From positions 1,080,382-1,144,381 of the forward strand of contig NZ_HF536772.1 in the NCBI RefSeq assembly GCF_000312665.1: a stretch of DNA of 64,000 nucleotides, in the 5' to 3' direction. The stretch is from Rhizobium mesoamericanum STM3625 (lineage in GTDB: Bacteria > Pseudomonadota > Alphaproteobacteria > Rhizobiales > Rhizobiaceae). Position numbers and translations under genes: made by a program. The notes beneath the pieces are model-generated. The model ran no database searches and was not told the origin of the DNA. It was given only the letters and a program-made list of their open reading frames with translations. Shown here piece after piece: positions 15,961 to 25,353 of this stretch (position 1 is the first letter of the stretch; every line of letters begins with the position of its first letter).

Positions 15961-18327
15961 TCACTCGCTCTCGCCGCCACGTCCAGCCACGATCTCGCGC
16001 TTGCCGACATGGTTTGCCGGGCCGACAAGACCTTCGTTCTCCATGCGTTCGACGAGCGAAGCCGCACGGTTGTAGCCGATGCCGAGACGGCGCTGGATGT
16101 AGGAGGTCGAGCACTTCTTGTCGCGCATGACGACCTTTACTGCCTGCTGATAGAGTTCGTCTGCGTCTTCGGAACCCATGGCGCTCTTGTCGAAGACGGA
16201 GCTGTCCTCTTCCTCGCCCGCCTCCTCTTCCTCGTCAGCCGTAACTGTGTCGAGATATTCCGGCCGACCCTGGGTTTTCAGGTGCGCGACGACCTTCTCC
16301 ACTTCAGCATCCGAAACGAACGGCCCGTGCACGCGCGAAATCCGCCCGCCGCCCTGCATGTGCAGCATGTCGCCCTGCCCGAGTAGTTGCTCGGCGCCTT
16401 GTTCTCCGAGGATGGTGCGACTGTCGATCTTTGACGTCACCTGGAAGGAGATGCGCGTCGGGAAGTTTGCCTTGATAGTGCCGGTGATGACATCGACCGA
16501 TGGGCGCTGTGTGGCCATGATCAGGTGGATGCCGGCCGCACGTGCCATCTGCGCCAGGCGCTGGATCGCCCCTTCAATCTCCTTGCCGGCGACCATCATG
16601 AGGTCGGCCATCTCATCGACAATGACGACGATATAGGGCATCGGTGTCAGGTCCATTTCCTGCTGCTCCTCGATCGGAGCGCCGGTGCTTCTGTCGAAGC
16701 CGGTCTGGACCATGACGTGGATGGTCTCGCCGTTGTCGCGCGCCTGCGCCACGCGGCTGTTGTAGCCGTCGATGTTGCGTACGCCGAGGCGCGACATCTT
16801 GCGATAGCGATCCTCCATCTCGCGCACGGCCCACTTCAGGGCCATCACCGCTTTCTTGGGGTCCGTGACAACAGGCGTCAACAGGTGCGGAATACCGTCG
16901 TAGACCGACAATTCGAGCATCTTGGGATCGACCATGATCAGGCGGCACTGTTCCGGAGACATCCGGTAGAGCAGCGACAGGATCATCGTGTTGATGGCGA
17001 CCGATTTGCCCGAACCGGTGGTACCGGCGACGAGCAGGTGCGGCATCTTCGCGAGCTCCGCGATGACGGGTTCGCCGCCGATCGTCTTGCCGAGGCCGAG
17101 CGCAAGCTTGTAGCCGCTTTTCTCGAAATCCTGGCTTTCGATCATCTCGCGGAAGTAGACGGTTTCGCGCAGCGCGTTCGGCAGTTCGATGCCGATGACG
17201 TTGCGGCCGGGAACCACTGCAACACGCGCCGACAGCGCGGACATCGAACGGGCGATATCGTCGGCAAGACCGATGACGCGCGAGGACTTTACGCCAGGTG
17301 CCGGCTCGAACTCGTAAAGTGTGACGACGGGGCCGGGGCGGACATGGATGATCTCGCCCTTGATACCGAAATCCTCGAGCACGCTTTCCAGAAGGCCGGC
17401 ATTCTGCTCGAGCGTCTCCTGCGACATGATTTCGCCGATACGCTCCGGCGGCTCCTGCAGCAGCGAATGTGACGGGAATTCGTAGCCGGAGGAATCGACT
17501 CTCGAGGGGACGACCTTCGGTGCCGCAAACCGCGGTACCGGTGCGAGCGGTTGCGGCGCCAAAGCGCGGACCGGCAGCGGAGCGATCGGCTGTGTTTTCG
17601 GCGGGACTACTGCTTCTTCCACGCGGGTCTGGTCGGTCGAGACCGGCTGTTGCGCGGGGCGGCTGCGCATCGCCAAACTGGCAGCCTGCGCGACAGGCGG
17701 CGGGGCGACTGGCTCAGGCAGGGGAGCAATGGCTGTTGCCGGCTGTTGCCGACCTGGTCGCCACTCCATGACGCGGAATCGGCTGACGATCGATTCGGGG
17801 ATGACTTCGGGCCGCGGCAATGAAATTTGAGGCAGCAGGATCGGTTCGGCCGAAGCTTCCTCGAAGGCCATGACTTCCCAGAACGCGAAGTCCGAGATAG
17901 CAGCCAGCTCTGTGGAGGCACGGACAATGGTCTGGGTTTCGCGCTCGACTGAGATCACCGACGATACAGTCACAACCGGCTGCACTTCGATTGCGGGGGG
18001 GATCTCGGCTTCATAGACGTCGAGTGGAACGTTGGCGACAAGAGGCGCCGACGGCGCCACGCTCGCACCAATTTCTGCAGCAACGCGTTCCTGCAGCGCG
18101 AGAGGCGGCGTGCGAACGGGTGGCACCGGCATGCGCTTCGGATTGATCAGGTTCTCGGGCGTGCGGGTGAACCGCACATTCGGGGCCAGTGAAAAATTGC
18201 TCTGCCAGATTGGCGCCGTAGGCTTCTCGCCTGCGTATTCCTGCAGCTGTTCACCTTCGACTTCCGCGGAAATCTCCTCGGCCCCTGTCAGATTGGTTCT
18301 AGGAAAGCGCATACGACCGCTACTCAC
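15961..18327 (-). CDS. ftsK: FtsK/SpoIIIE-type DNA translocase without membrane domain
   Basis: A 788-residue DNA translocase. Residues 1-290 form a low-complexity Pro/Val/Glu-rich linker, the alpha-beta motor follows (Walker A GTTGSGKS at 435-442, Walker [13 protein letters not shown] near 570), and a gamma winged helix that reads KOPS-like sequences ends the protein ([20 protein letters not shown], near 715). FtsK proteins normally have four N-terminal membrane segments; none is present here. It probably coexists with a membrane-bound FtsK elsewhere. The start is a GTG at 18327; an ATG at 18312 is possible. Confidence 0.88.
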   Translation of the reverse strand: MSSGRMRFPRTNLTGAEEISAEVEGEQLQEYAGEKPTAPIWQSNFSLAPNVRFTRTPENLINPKRMPVPPVRTPPLALQERVAAEIGASVAPSAPLVANVPLDVYEAEIPPAIEVQPVVTVSSVISVERETQTIVRASTELAAISDFAFWEVMAFEEASAEPILLPQISLPRPEVIPESIVSRFRVMEWRPGRQQPATAIAPLPEPVAPPPVAQAASLAMRSRPAQQPVSTDQTRVEEAVVPPKTQPIAPLPVRALAPQPLAPVPRFAAPKVVPSRVDSSGYEFPSHSLLQEPPERIGEIMSQETLEQNAGLLESVLEDFGIKGEIIHVRPGPVVTLYEFEPAPGVKSSRVIGLADDIARSMSALSARVAVVPGRNVIGIELPNALRETVYFREMIESQDFEKSGYKLALGLGKTIGGEPVIAELAKMPHLLVAGTTGSGKSVAINTMILSLLYRMSPEQCRLIMVDPKMLELSVYDGIPHLLTPVVTDPKKAVMALKWAVREMEDRYRKMSRLGVRNIDGYNSRVAQARDNGETIHVMVQTGFDRSTGAPIEEQQEMDLTPMPYIVVIVDEMADLMMVAGKEIEGAIQRLAQMARAAGIHLIMATQRPSVDVITGTIKANFPTRISFQVTSKIDSRTILGEQGAEQLLGQGDMLHMQGGGRISRVHGPFVSDAEVEKVVAHLKTQGRPEYLDTVTADEEEEAGEEEDSSVFDKSAMGSEDADELYQQAVKVVMRDKKCSTSYIQRRLGIGYNRAASLVERMENEGLVGPANHVGKREIVAGRGGESE

Positions 18328-18474
18328 TCATGATTAGCAACTAATATCCGATCTCGAATTAGGAAATGAAGGTTAATAAGTTCCTTCCATCCGCGCCACC
18401 ATTCGACCAAAAATGTAATGAATAACGTTTAATATCAATGGTTTGACAGGTAGAGAAAATTTTAATGGATTTTC

Positions 18475-18499
18475 GACGAAGCGCTCAATGCGCTTCGTC
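18475..18499 (-). terminator. Hairpin spanning the polA stop codon
   Basis: A perfect 10-bp inverted repeat, GACGAAGCGC (18475-18484) and GCGCTTCGTC (18490-18499), has a 5-nt loop that holds the polA stop codon. No strong U-run follows on the minus strand, so it may protect the 3' end or act as a weak terminator. Confidence 0.5.
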
Positions 18500-21484
18500 C
18501 CAGTTGGTGGCCGAACGCGCGTCGACCCTCAGCGGCACCCGCATTTCAAGAGCGGGCATGGTAGCGTTTTCCATGACCGAAACGATGATTGGTGTGGCCT
18601 TTGCGACGTCTGCGTCCTCGACCTCAAAGATCAGTTCGTCGTGGACCTGCAGGAGCATGCGCACGCGGTCGGCAAGCCCCGCTTCGGCAAGCGCCGGTTC
18701 CATCTTGATCATCGCCCGGCGAATGATATCGGCCGCCGATCCCTGGATCGGTGCATTGATTGCCGCTCGCTCATTGAAAGCGCGCACCGATGGATTGGAG
18801 GAGCGAATCTCCGGGTAGTTGATTCGCCGTCCGAAGATCGTCTCGACATAGCCCTTGTCGCGGGCCATCTGCTTGCGGCTGTCCATGTAGTCGCGGATGC
18901 CGGGGAAGCGCTCGAAATATTTCTTGATATAGTCGCCCGCTTCCGAGCGCTCGATCGAGAGCTGGTTGGCAAGGCCGAAGGCCGAAATGCCGTAGATAAT
19001 CCCGAAGTTGATCGCCTTTGCCCGGCGCCGCACCTCGGACGGCATGCCCTCGACCGGAACGCCGAACATCTCCGATGCGGTCATGGCATGAATGTCGACA
19101 CCGTCGGCAAAGGCCTGTGTCAACTGGGGGATCTCGGCGACATGAGCGAGCACCCGCAGCTCGATCTGGCTGTAGTCGGCCGAGATCAGCTTATGGCCAG
19201 GCGACGAAATGAATGCCGTGCGTATCTTGCGGCCTTCCGCCGTGCGCACCGGAATATTCTGCAGGTTCGGTTCCGAGGATGACAGGCGCCCCGTGGTCGT
19301 CGAGGCTAGCGAATACGAGGTGTGAACCCGTTTCGTCTCGTGGTGGATGTATCCCGGTAGCGCATCAGTGTAAGTCGACTTTAGCTTGGTCAGCTGGCGC
19401 CAATCGACGATCTTGCGCGGCAACTCGAAACCGGCAGCGGCGAGGTCTTCGAGAACGCTCGCCGAAGTGGACCATTGGCCGGTCTTCGTCTTCGTGCCGC
19501 CTGCCAGTCCCATCTTGCCGAAGAGGATGTCGCCCAACTGCTTTGGCGAACCGATGGTAAAGCGACCGCCCGCGAGCTTGTAAATTTCGTCCTCCAGTGC
19601 CGCGGCGCCCTGTGCGAGATCGCCGGAGAGACGCGAGAGGATCTGCCGATCAACGGTTATGCCGCGTGCTTCCATGTGCGCAAGGACCGGAAGCAACGGC
19701 CGCTCGAGGCGCTCGTACACCGTCGTTAGCTTCTCAGCAGCCAGGCGCGGTTTCAAAACGAGCCAGAGCCGCAATGTGATTTCCGCATCTTCGGCAGCGT
19801 AGTGCGTGGCGCGATCGATATCGACGAGGTCGAATGTCACGTTCGACTTACCGCTGCCAGCCACGTCCTTGTAAGCAATGGGTGTATGGCCGAGGAACTT
19901 TTCCGAAAGCGGATCCATGCCGTGGGCACCGGTTCCAGCGTCCAGCACATAGGAGATTAGCATCGTATCGTCGAAATTCTTCGTTTCGACGCCGTAACGT
20001 TTCATCAGCAGGTAGTCGTATTTGAGGTTCTGGGCGACCTTAAGGATCGACTCGTCTTCCAGCAGCGCCTTTAGCCGGGGCAGGGCATCCCGCATTGGAA
20101 TCTGGTTGTCAGTGAGCCCGCCGCCGAGCAAATCACCGACGCCTGTTTTGTGGCCGATCGGGATGTAGGCGGCGCGGATGCTGGTGCCCGTGGCATTCTT
20201 GTCGTTGTCAGCGATCGCCATCGAAAATCCGACGAGCTCGGCTTGCATCGCGTCGAGCGAGGTCGTCTCCGTATCGAAGGCAACCAGTCCAGTATCACGT
20301 GCATCGGCAATCCACTTGTCGAGCGTCGCGACATCACGAATGGTGACATAGCGCGAGTGGTCGAATGGTAGCGAGGCAAACGCTTCTGCGCGTGCCTTGG
20401 CAAAATCAGCAGCTAGGAAAGCGCCTTCGCGACTACTCGCACCGCTCGTCTTTGCCGGAACGGGCACCGCCTCGCCGACGAGGTCGGGAATACCGCCGGC
20501 GACCGGCGCCGGCTCCGCGGCATCGAGATCCGGGCCGCGGGCCGCAGCTCCCCATTCCACAGGGACCTCGGCGGCATCGATCGCGCTAGCATCGCAGTCG
20601 CAAGCCTCGGCTACGCGACGGGTCAGCGACGCAAACTGCATCGCCTTCAGGAAGCCGATCAGCTTTGGCCCATTCTGCGGCTCGAGGATCAGGTCTTCGA
20701 CGCTCAGTTCCAGCGGGACGTCGGTACGAAGTCGCACCAGTTCGCGCGACAGGCGCGCCTTGTCGGCATTCTCGATGATAGTCTGTCGCCGCTTTTCCTG
20801 CTTGATCTCGGTCGCGCGTTCCAGGAGCGCGTCGAGATCGCCGTATTCGGCAAGTAGCTGCGCCGCCGTCTTCGGGCCGATGCCGGGGATGCCAGGCACG
20901 TTGTCGACCGAGTCTCCGGTCATTGCCTGAAGATCGATCATCTTTTCGGGTGGAACGCCCCATTTCTCGATGACGTCCGGAATGCCGATCTGCTTATCCT
21001 TCATGCTGTCGTACATATGGACGTTGGGCGTAACGAGCTGCATCAGATCTTTGTCCGAAGAGACGATCGTCACATCTGCGCCGAGCGCTTCGGCCTGACG
21101 CGCATAGGTCGCAATGATGTCGTCCGCCTCGAAGCCTTCGGTCTCGATGCACGGCAGGTTGAAGGCGCGGGTGGCATGGCGGATGAGACCGAATTGGGGA
21201 ATTAGCTCTTCGGGCGGGGTGGAACGGTTTGCCTTATACGCATCGTAGAGATCCTTGCGGAACGTCTTTGCCGAATAGTCGAAGATAACGGCAAGATGCG
21301 TCGGGGTTACGCCCACCGACGTGTCGCGTGCATCCGTCAGGAGTTTCCACAGCATATTGCAGAATCCAGACACGGCGCCGACCGGCAAACCATCGGATTT
21401 GCGAGTCAAGGGGGGGAGTGCGTGAAAGGCTCGAAAGATAAAACCGGAGCCGTCGACAAGGAAAAGATGATCGCCTTTTTTCAT
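18485..21484 (-). CDS. polA: DNA polymerase I
   Basis: A 999-residue full-length DNA polymerase I for Okazaki fragment maturation and repair. In order: 5'-3' exonuclease (opening FLVDGSGFIFRAFHALPP, helix-hairpin-helix VPGIPGIGPKTAAQLL), an active-type 3'-5' exonuclease (AFDTETTSLD with the DxE pair) and the polymerase domain with motif A DYSQIELRVLAH, motif B RRRAKAINFGIIYG and motif C QVHDELIFEV. The start at 21484 gives the conserved MKKGDHLFLVDG; a TTG at 21514 is in frame but unlikely. It is the usual length for rhizobia. Confidence 0.96.
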   Translation of the reverse strand: MKKGDHLFLVDGSGFIFRAFHALPPLTRKSDGLPVGAVSGFCNMLWKLLTDARDTSVGVTPTHLAVIFDYSAKTFRKDLYDAYKANRSTPPEELIPQFGLIRHATRAFNLPCIETEGFEADDIIATYARQAEALGADVTIVSSDKDLMQLVTPNVHMYDSMKDKQIGIPDVIEKWGVPPEKMIDLQAMTGDSVDNVPGIPGIGPKTAAQLLAEYGDLDALLERATEIKQEKRRQTIIENADKARLSRELVRLRTDVPLELSVEDLILEPQNGPKLIGFLKAMQFASLTRRVAEACDCDASAIDAAEVPVEWGAAARGPDLDAAEPAPVAGGIPDLVGEAVPVPAKTSGASSREGAFLAADFAKARAEAFASLPFDHSRYVTIRDVATLDKWIADARDTGLVAFDTETTSLDAMQAELVGFSMAIADNDKNATGTSIRAAYIPIGHKTGVGDLLGGGLTDNQIPMRDALPRLKALLEDESILKVAQNLKYDYLLMKRYGVETKNFDDTMLISYVLDAGTGAHGMDPLSEKFLGHTPIAYKDVAGSGKSNVTFDLVDIDRATHYAAEDAEITLRLWLVLKPRLAAEKLTTVYERLERPLLPVLAHMEARGITVDRQILSRLSGDLAQGAAALEDEIYKLAGGRFTIGSPKQLGDILFGKMGLAGGTKTKTGQWSTSASVLEDLAAAGFELPRKIVDWRQLTKLKSTYTDALPGYIHHETKRVHTSYSLASTTTGRLSSSEPNLQNIPVRTAEGRKIRTAFISSPGHKLISADYSQIELRVLAHVAEIPQLTQAFADGVDIHAMTASEMFGVPVEGMPSEVRRRAKAINFGIIYGISAFGLANQLSIERSEAGDYIKKYFERFPGIRDYMDSRKQMARDKGYVETIFGRRINYPEIRSSNPSVRAFNERAAINAPIQGSAADIIRRAMIKMEPALAEAGLADRVRMLLQVHDELIFEVEDADVAKATPIIVSVMENATMPALEMRVPLRVDARSATNWDEAH

Positions 21485-21639
21485 GGCGTCATGGATAGCG
21501 CGGCCACCTTGCAAGGTCCATATAAAGTTCCAACGAAGAAAAGATTCGGGCTCACCAAACTGTTACTAATTTGTAATTGTCAAACTTTGACTCTCCCTTG
21601 AAAAGCCACATTCTCGATCACAAATGATTACTACCGACG

Positions 21640-21790
21640 TTTGATCGTGTTTGATCGCGTCGAGGGTCTGATAGCTGGCTTGTCCCCCGCCGCATCGGAC
21701 TTGGACAAAGGCCTTATCCCCTCTCCGGGCCTTTGTCCCCATTTTAGAGCCGCCATAGCCAGACCTCCAGGCTATGGCGGCTTTGTTTTT
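21640..21790 (+). ncRNA. Small RNA resembling alpha-r7 (Smr7C)
   Basis: The gap between polA and a MarR gene holds two strong hairpins in a row: GGACAAAGGCC/GGCCTTTGTCC (21703-21738) and a 12-bp terminator stem (21749-21781) followed by TTTGTTTTT. From memory, the S. meliloti trans-acting small RNA Smr7C (alpha-r7 family, about 150 nt) lies next to polA and a MarR gene, and this matches in position, orientation and size. The 3' end is set by the terminator; the 5' end (21620-21645) is a guess. Targets cannot be read here. Confidence 0.7.
21749..21790 (+). terminator. Rho-independent terminator of the polA-marR small RNA
   Basis: A perfect 12-bp stem, GCCGCCATAGCC (21749-21760) with GGCTATGGCGGC (21770-21781), loop of 9 nt, followed by TTTGTTTTT. 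It ends a plus-strand transcript that starts within the 360-bp gap, since no gene on this strand lies upstream for several kilobases. Confidence 0.9.
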
Positions 21791-21907
21791 CTGCTCTATC
21801 TTTTGAACGATAGCTTGCGATGAAGCATTTGTGATGCATCGTATGCGATTTGTTACACTGTTTCGTCGAGTCTTTTGCGACTAACTGGAAAGATGGGAAT
21901 TAATCGT

Positions 21908-22324
21908 ATGGATTCGGGAGCCTACCTTGCCAGCCAGCTGGCCAAGGGCTTCGCTCGTTCGCTCCAGCAGCGCGCGGCGCGGCTCGGCTTTTCGCCAGGG
22001 CAGTTCCCAGTACTTCTCGAACTCTGGGCCGAGGATGGGCTGACGCAGAAGCAGTTGCTGGCTCGGGTCGATATTGAACAAGCCACGATGGCAAACACCC
22101 TAGCGCGCATGGCGCGCGACGGACTCATTGATCGTCGTCCGCATCCGTCCGACAAGCGTGCCCAGCTAATCTTTCTCACCGACAAGGCCAAAGGCATGGA
22201 AGGCGACGCGATCGAGGCGGCACGTGAAGCGGACCTTGCGCTCTTTCAGGGCTTCAAGAGCTTCGAGCGCGAACTGACCCTCGCGTATATTCGTCGCCTC
22301 CTCGACAACGCCAAGAAGCTCTGA
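21908..22324 (+). CDS. MarR-family transcriptional regulator
   Basis: A 138-residue winged helix-turn-helix regulator of the MarR type (DNA-binding part about residues 30-95: LTQKQLLARVDIEQATMANT, then the wing RRPHPSDKRAQLIFLT). The effector and targets are unknown. The start at 21908 follows GGGAA by 7 nt; ATG 21893 and TTG 21875 are in frame but lack sites. It stands alone between the small RNA and the dipeptidase. Confidence 0.85.
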   Translation: MDSGAYLASQLAKGFARSLQQRAARLGFSPGQFPVLLELWAEDGLTQKQLLARVDIEQATMANTLARMARDGLIDRRPHPSDKRAQLIFLTDKAKGMEGDAIEAAREADLALFQGFKSFERELTLAYIRRLLDNAKKL

Positions 22325-22582
22325 GTTGGCCTTATACCGAAGCCGTTATATTAGCAGAGCTGGGTAGCCGGTGGACCTCATATCTCACCTCGAACACATT
22401 GCCGTATGCTATTTATCCTTCCCTAAATAACTGTAAATTGCATATGTGATTTTAGCATTCGTCTTCTGGTGTACTTGTCGCACTCAGTCTTCGCAGATCG
22501 CCTCTTCCTCCTTCGATCTTTTCAACTCGAAAGCGATTTACCTTTGGTCTATCGTCCGGCGGAATTTCGAAAGGAGTCGAAA

Positions 22583-23971
22583 ATGACTGACATAAATCCG
22601 GTGCTTTCGCGCGCAGATCAGAATCTGCCATCAAGCCTCGACAGGCTGTTTGAACTCTTGAGGATCAAATCGATCTCCACGGATCCAGCTTTCAAGGGCG
22701 AGTGCCGCAAGGCAGCCGAATGGCTGGTTTCCTATCTCGAGACGCTGGGTTTCCATGCTTCCGTGCGCGATACGCCCGGTCATCCGATGGTTGTCGCCCA
22801 TCATGCCGGGGCGAGCGCAGACACACCCCACGTGCTGTTTTACGGCCACTACGATGTGCAACCGGTCGATCCCATCGAGCTTTGGGAGAATGATCCGTTC
22901 GAACCGTCGATCAAGGATGTCGGCAATGGCCGGAAGGTCTTGACGGGTCGCGGAACCGCCGACGACAAGGGCCAGTTGATGACCTTCGTCGAAGCCTGCC
23001 GCGCCTACAAGGAGGTCAACGGTGCCTTGCCATGCCGCATCACAATCCTTTTCGAAGGTGAAGAGGAATCCGGTTCACCGTCGCTGAAGCCGTTTCTCGA
23101 GGCCAACGCCGCTGAATTGAAGGCCGACTACGCCCTCGTGTGCGATACCGGCATGTGGGACCGCGACACGCCGGCGATTGCTGCGGCGCTTCGGGGTCTC
23201 GTCGGCGAAGAGGTCGTCGTGACGGCAGCCGATCGCGATTTGCACTCCGGCCTGTTCGGCGGTGCCGCCGCAAATCCGATCCACATTCTGACGGCTGTAC
23301 TTGCTGGTCTGCACGATGAAACTGGCCGCATCACCCTCGATGGCTTCTATGATGGCGTGGAGGAAACGCCGGCCAATATCAAGGCATCCTGGGAAACCCT
23401 CGGCAAGACCGCCGAGACCTTCCTGGGCGAGGTGGGTCTGTCGGTCCCGTCGGGAGAGAAGGGTCGCTCGGTCCTCGAATTGACCTGGGCGCGTCCGACC
23501 GCAGAGGTCAATGGCATCTGGGGTGGCTATACCGGTGAAGGCTTCAAGACGGTGATCGCAGCCAAGGCTTCCGCCAAGATTTCTTTCCGTCTCGTCGGCA
23601 CGCAGGATCCGGACGCCATTCGCGAGAGCTTCCGCAGTTACGTCCGTTCAAAAATTCCGGCGGATTGCTCCGTCGAATTCCATCCGCACGGCGGTTCGCC
23701 GGCGATTCATCTCTCCTATGATTCACCGGTGCTAACGCAGGCCAAGAATGCGCTTTCCGACGAATGGCCGAAGCCTGCCGTGGTCATTGGCATGGGCGGA
23801 TCGATCCCGATCGTCGGCGATTTCCAGAAAATGCTGGGCATGGAGTCGCTGCTGGTCGGCTTCGGTCTCAGCGATGACCGTATCCACTCGCCGAACGAGA
23901 AATACGAACTCGTTTCCTATCACAAGGGCATCCGCTCCTGGATTCGTATCCTGGAAGCGCTCGCCAAGTAA
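22583..23971 (+). CDS. M20-family dipeptidase/metallopeptidase
   Basis: A 462-residue zinc-dependent peptidase of the M20/M25/M40 (ArgE/DapE/CPG2) group, cytoplasmic. The dizinc-site motifs are in place: YGHYDVQP (His and Asp ligands, near residue 92), GRGTADDKGQ, LFEGEEESGSPS (catalytic and bridging Glu) and SDDRIHSPNE near the C-terminus. The large insert (about residues 190-370) is the dimerisation lid. The true start at 22583 has AAGGAG 7 nt upstream; the frame reaches back to 22469 without support. Confidence 0.9.
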   Translation: MTDINPVLSRADQNLPSSLDRLFELLRIKSISTDPAFKGECRKAAEWLVSYLETLGFHASVRDTPGHPMVVAHHAGASADTPHVLFYGHYDVQPVDPIELWENDPFEPSIKDVGNGRKVLTGRGTADDKGQLMTFVEACRAYKEVNGALPCRITILFEGEEESGSPSLKPFLEANAAELKADYALVCDTGMWDRDTPAIAAALRGLVGEEVVVTAADRDLHSGLFGGAAANPIHILTAVLAGLHDETGRITLDGFYDGVEETPANIKASWETLGKTAETFLGEVGLSVPSGEKGRSVLELTWARPTAEVNGIWGGYTGEGFKTVIAAKASAKISFRLVGTQDPDAIRESFRSYVRSKIPADCSVEFHPHGGSPAIHLSYDSPVLTQAKNALSDEWPKPAVVIGMGGSIPIVGDFQKMLGMESLLVGFGLSDDRIHSPNEKYELVSYHKGIRSWIRILEALAK

Positions 23972-24013
23972 CAGTTGGAAGATCGCGCTGGGTTGCAGGC
24001 GCCAGAAAAACAA

Positions 24014-24039
24014 AAAGGCCGGAACAAACCGGCCTTTCG
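24014..24039 (+). terminator. Terminator hairpin after the M20 dipeptidase
   Basis: A perfect 9-bp stem, AAAGGCCGG (24014-24022) and CCGGCCTTT (24029-24037), loop of 6 nt, ends in a short T-run, 43 bp after the stop of the dipeptidase gene. Confidence 0.7.
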
Positions 24040-24431
24040 TCATCCACTTCACTTCGATGCCAGTACATCCGTGGTCAAGGAGCAAGCGAATGTTGCAGCC
24101 AGATTGATCGGGAAAGGTTAACGAATGGTTAACCGCAAAGCCGCGATCAAGCGGGGAAGCGGCAACGTTGGTTGCGCGCACAGCTTTCCATCGGCTGCAT
24201 GGCGGTCCCTATGTTGGAATGCCGACCAGGCGTTTCAAGTGGGGCCAGCTGTCATCCCTTTTGCTTGGGGCGGAGGCTTTCATCAGCGACATGAGGAGGC
24301 CCGGTGCTCTGGGAGAGACACCGGACCTGATCGTAATCGGCACGTTTGAGGGGGGACGGCCGACCTTTAGCGAAACGTGTAGGGCGTGTTTCGCTAGGGA
24401 ACTAATTCACGGTGTCCCTAATGGTTCCCTC
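24040..24431. other. Gap with several inverted repeats, no convincing gene
   Basis: This 390-bp gap has no reading frame I trust. It holds three stem-forming repeats close together: CCGGTGCTCT/AGAGaCACCGG (24301-24324), TAGCGAAAC/GTTTCGCTA (24368-24396, loop 11) and GGGAAC/GTTCCC (about 24397-24429). There is no U-run to mark a transcript end. It could encode a structured RNA or be a worn repeat element. Confidence 0.35.
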
Positions 24432-24614
24432 CTACCAGAGAGAAACTGAATTCTGGCGACAGCCTAGCAGCTCGCGGATCTCCGCGAACGGGCCGTGCAG
24501 CATCTTCAGGCGGCTCTCTTCCATCTTTGTCAGCCGGTAGCGGCGTGCAAACTCTTGCACGTTCCAGATTTCGTGCAGCCTAAATTCCTCGATGTTACTA
24601 AAGTCGATGCTCAT
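24432..24614 (-). CDS. Small conserved-looking hypothetical protein
   Basis: A 60-residue acidic/basic soluble protein opening MSIDFSNIEEFRLHEIWNVQ. The segment HEIWNVQEFARRYRLTKMEE resembles short rhizobial proteins of unknown function that I recall with a similar EFARRYRL core. An AGGCAGG sequence lies upstream of the ATG at 24614. Helical throughout by composition; no membrane segment. Function unknown. Confidence 0.55.
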   Translation of the reverse strand: MSIDFSNIEEFRLHEIWNVQEFARRYRLTKMEESRLKMLHGPFAEIRELLGCRQNSVSLW

Positions 24615-24734
24615 GAAATGCCTGCCTAATGCGCGTTCTGCGCTAATCTTAGGCGCAATTCGACGTGCTATATGTCAGATTTGTGACAGTCGCAACGAAT
24701 GGCAGCCATGCCAAAAAAGCGTGGCTTGACGGGC

Positions 24735-24769
24735 CAAATAAAACAGAGCCCGGCGATCCGGGCTCTGTT
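24735..24769 (-). terminator. Terminator of the GCG_CRPN-type gene
   Basis: A perfect 12-bp stem (AACAGAGCCCGG, 24742-24753, with CCGGGCTCTGTT, 24758-24769; loop of 4) is followed on the minus strand by TTATTT. It ends the secreted-protein gene that starts at 25118. Confidence 0.88.
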
Positions 24770-24794
24770 GTTGTCTTCGGTTCGAATCGTGTGA

Positions 24795-25118
24795 TCAGCG
24801 CCAATCGCTGTAGCGATCGCGGGCCCACGGCGGCGGACGATCCCACCCGTAGGACCGTTCGTAACGCCAGCCATAGCGGGGCGGGCCGCCCCATCCGTAG
24901 CGGCGATCGTACCTCCATCCATAACGTGGCGGCGGTGGGCGGTCCCAGTTCGGTCGGCAATTTCCCCACCGGGTGATGTGATAGCCGCGCCCGCAAGCGT
25001 AGTCGACGAGCACCGTGTTTTGGGCCGCGGCGTTCATCGGAGCGACCGGCATCGCTTCAGCCACCGAAACGCCAAATCCACACATGGCGATCGCGACTGC
25101 AATCATTCTCATACGCAT
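24795..25118 (-). CDS. Short secreted protein of the GCG_CRPN type
   Basis: A 107-residue exported protein: signal peptide of about 20 residues (MRMRMIAVAIAMCGFGVSVA), then the signature CGRGYHITRWGNCRPN and a tail of Arg/Tyr/Trp/Pro/Gly-rich repeats (for example PPRYGWRYDRRYGW). This short motif plus repeat layout is known from many rhizobial secreted proteins of unknown function. The start at 25118 follows AGAGGTG; an earlier ATG at 25139 is in frame. A strong terminator follows the stop. Confidence 0.8.
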   Translation of the reverse strand: MRMRMIAVAIAMCGFGVSVAEAMPVAPMNAAAQNTVLVDYACGRGYHITRWGNCRPNWDRPPPPRYGWRYDRRYGWGGPPRYGWRYERSYGWDRPPPWARDRYSDWR

Positions 25119-25353
25119 CTCTGCACCTCTGTTATGCAAGTCCCTTGCGCGTCGATTAGAAAGCCGGTTCGGTGAATGGGGGCTGAACCAAATTTGACAT
25201 TATTGGGGCAAGCGCGGACCGCTCTAACCACTTCTTAACCACCCCTTAAATCGCCGCATTTAAAGTTCAACCGAGCGAAGAACCGTTTCATAAAAGCGCG
25301 GTTTCTGCGGCGTCGCCGCGCACGAAGCGAAGATGGGGTGCACCGGGTACTAG

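Noticed and set aside
21641..21823. A 60-codon plus-strand frame before the MarR gene
   Set aside because: It runs straight through a strong terminator and the small RNA hairpins.
24168..24449. A 93-codon plus-strand frame in the hairpin-rich gap
   Set aside because: No ribosome-binding site, odd composition, and it spans several hairpins; a noncoding role is more likely.
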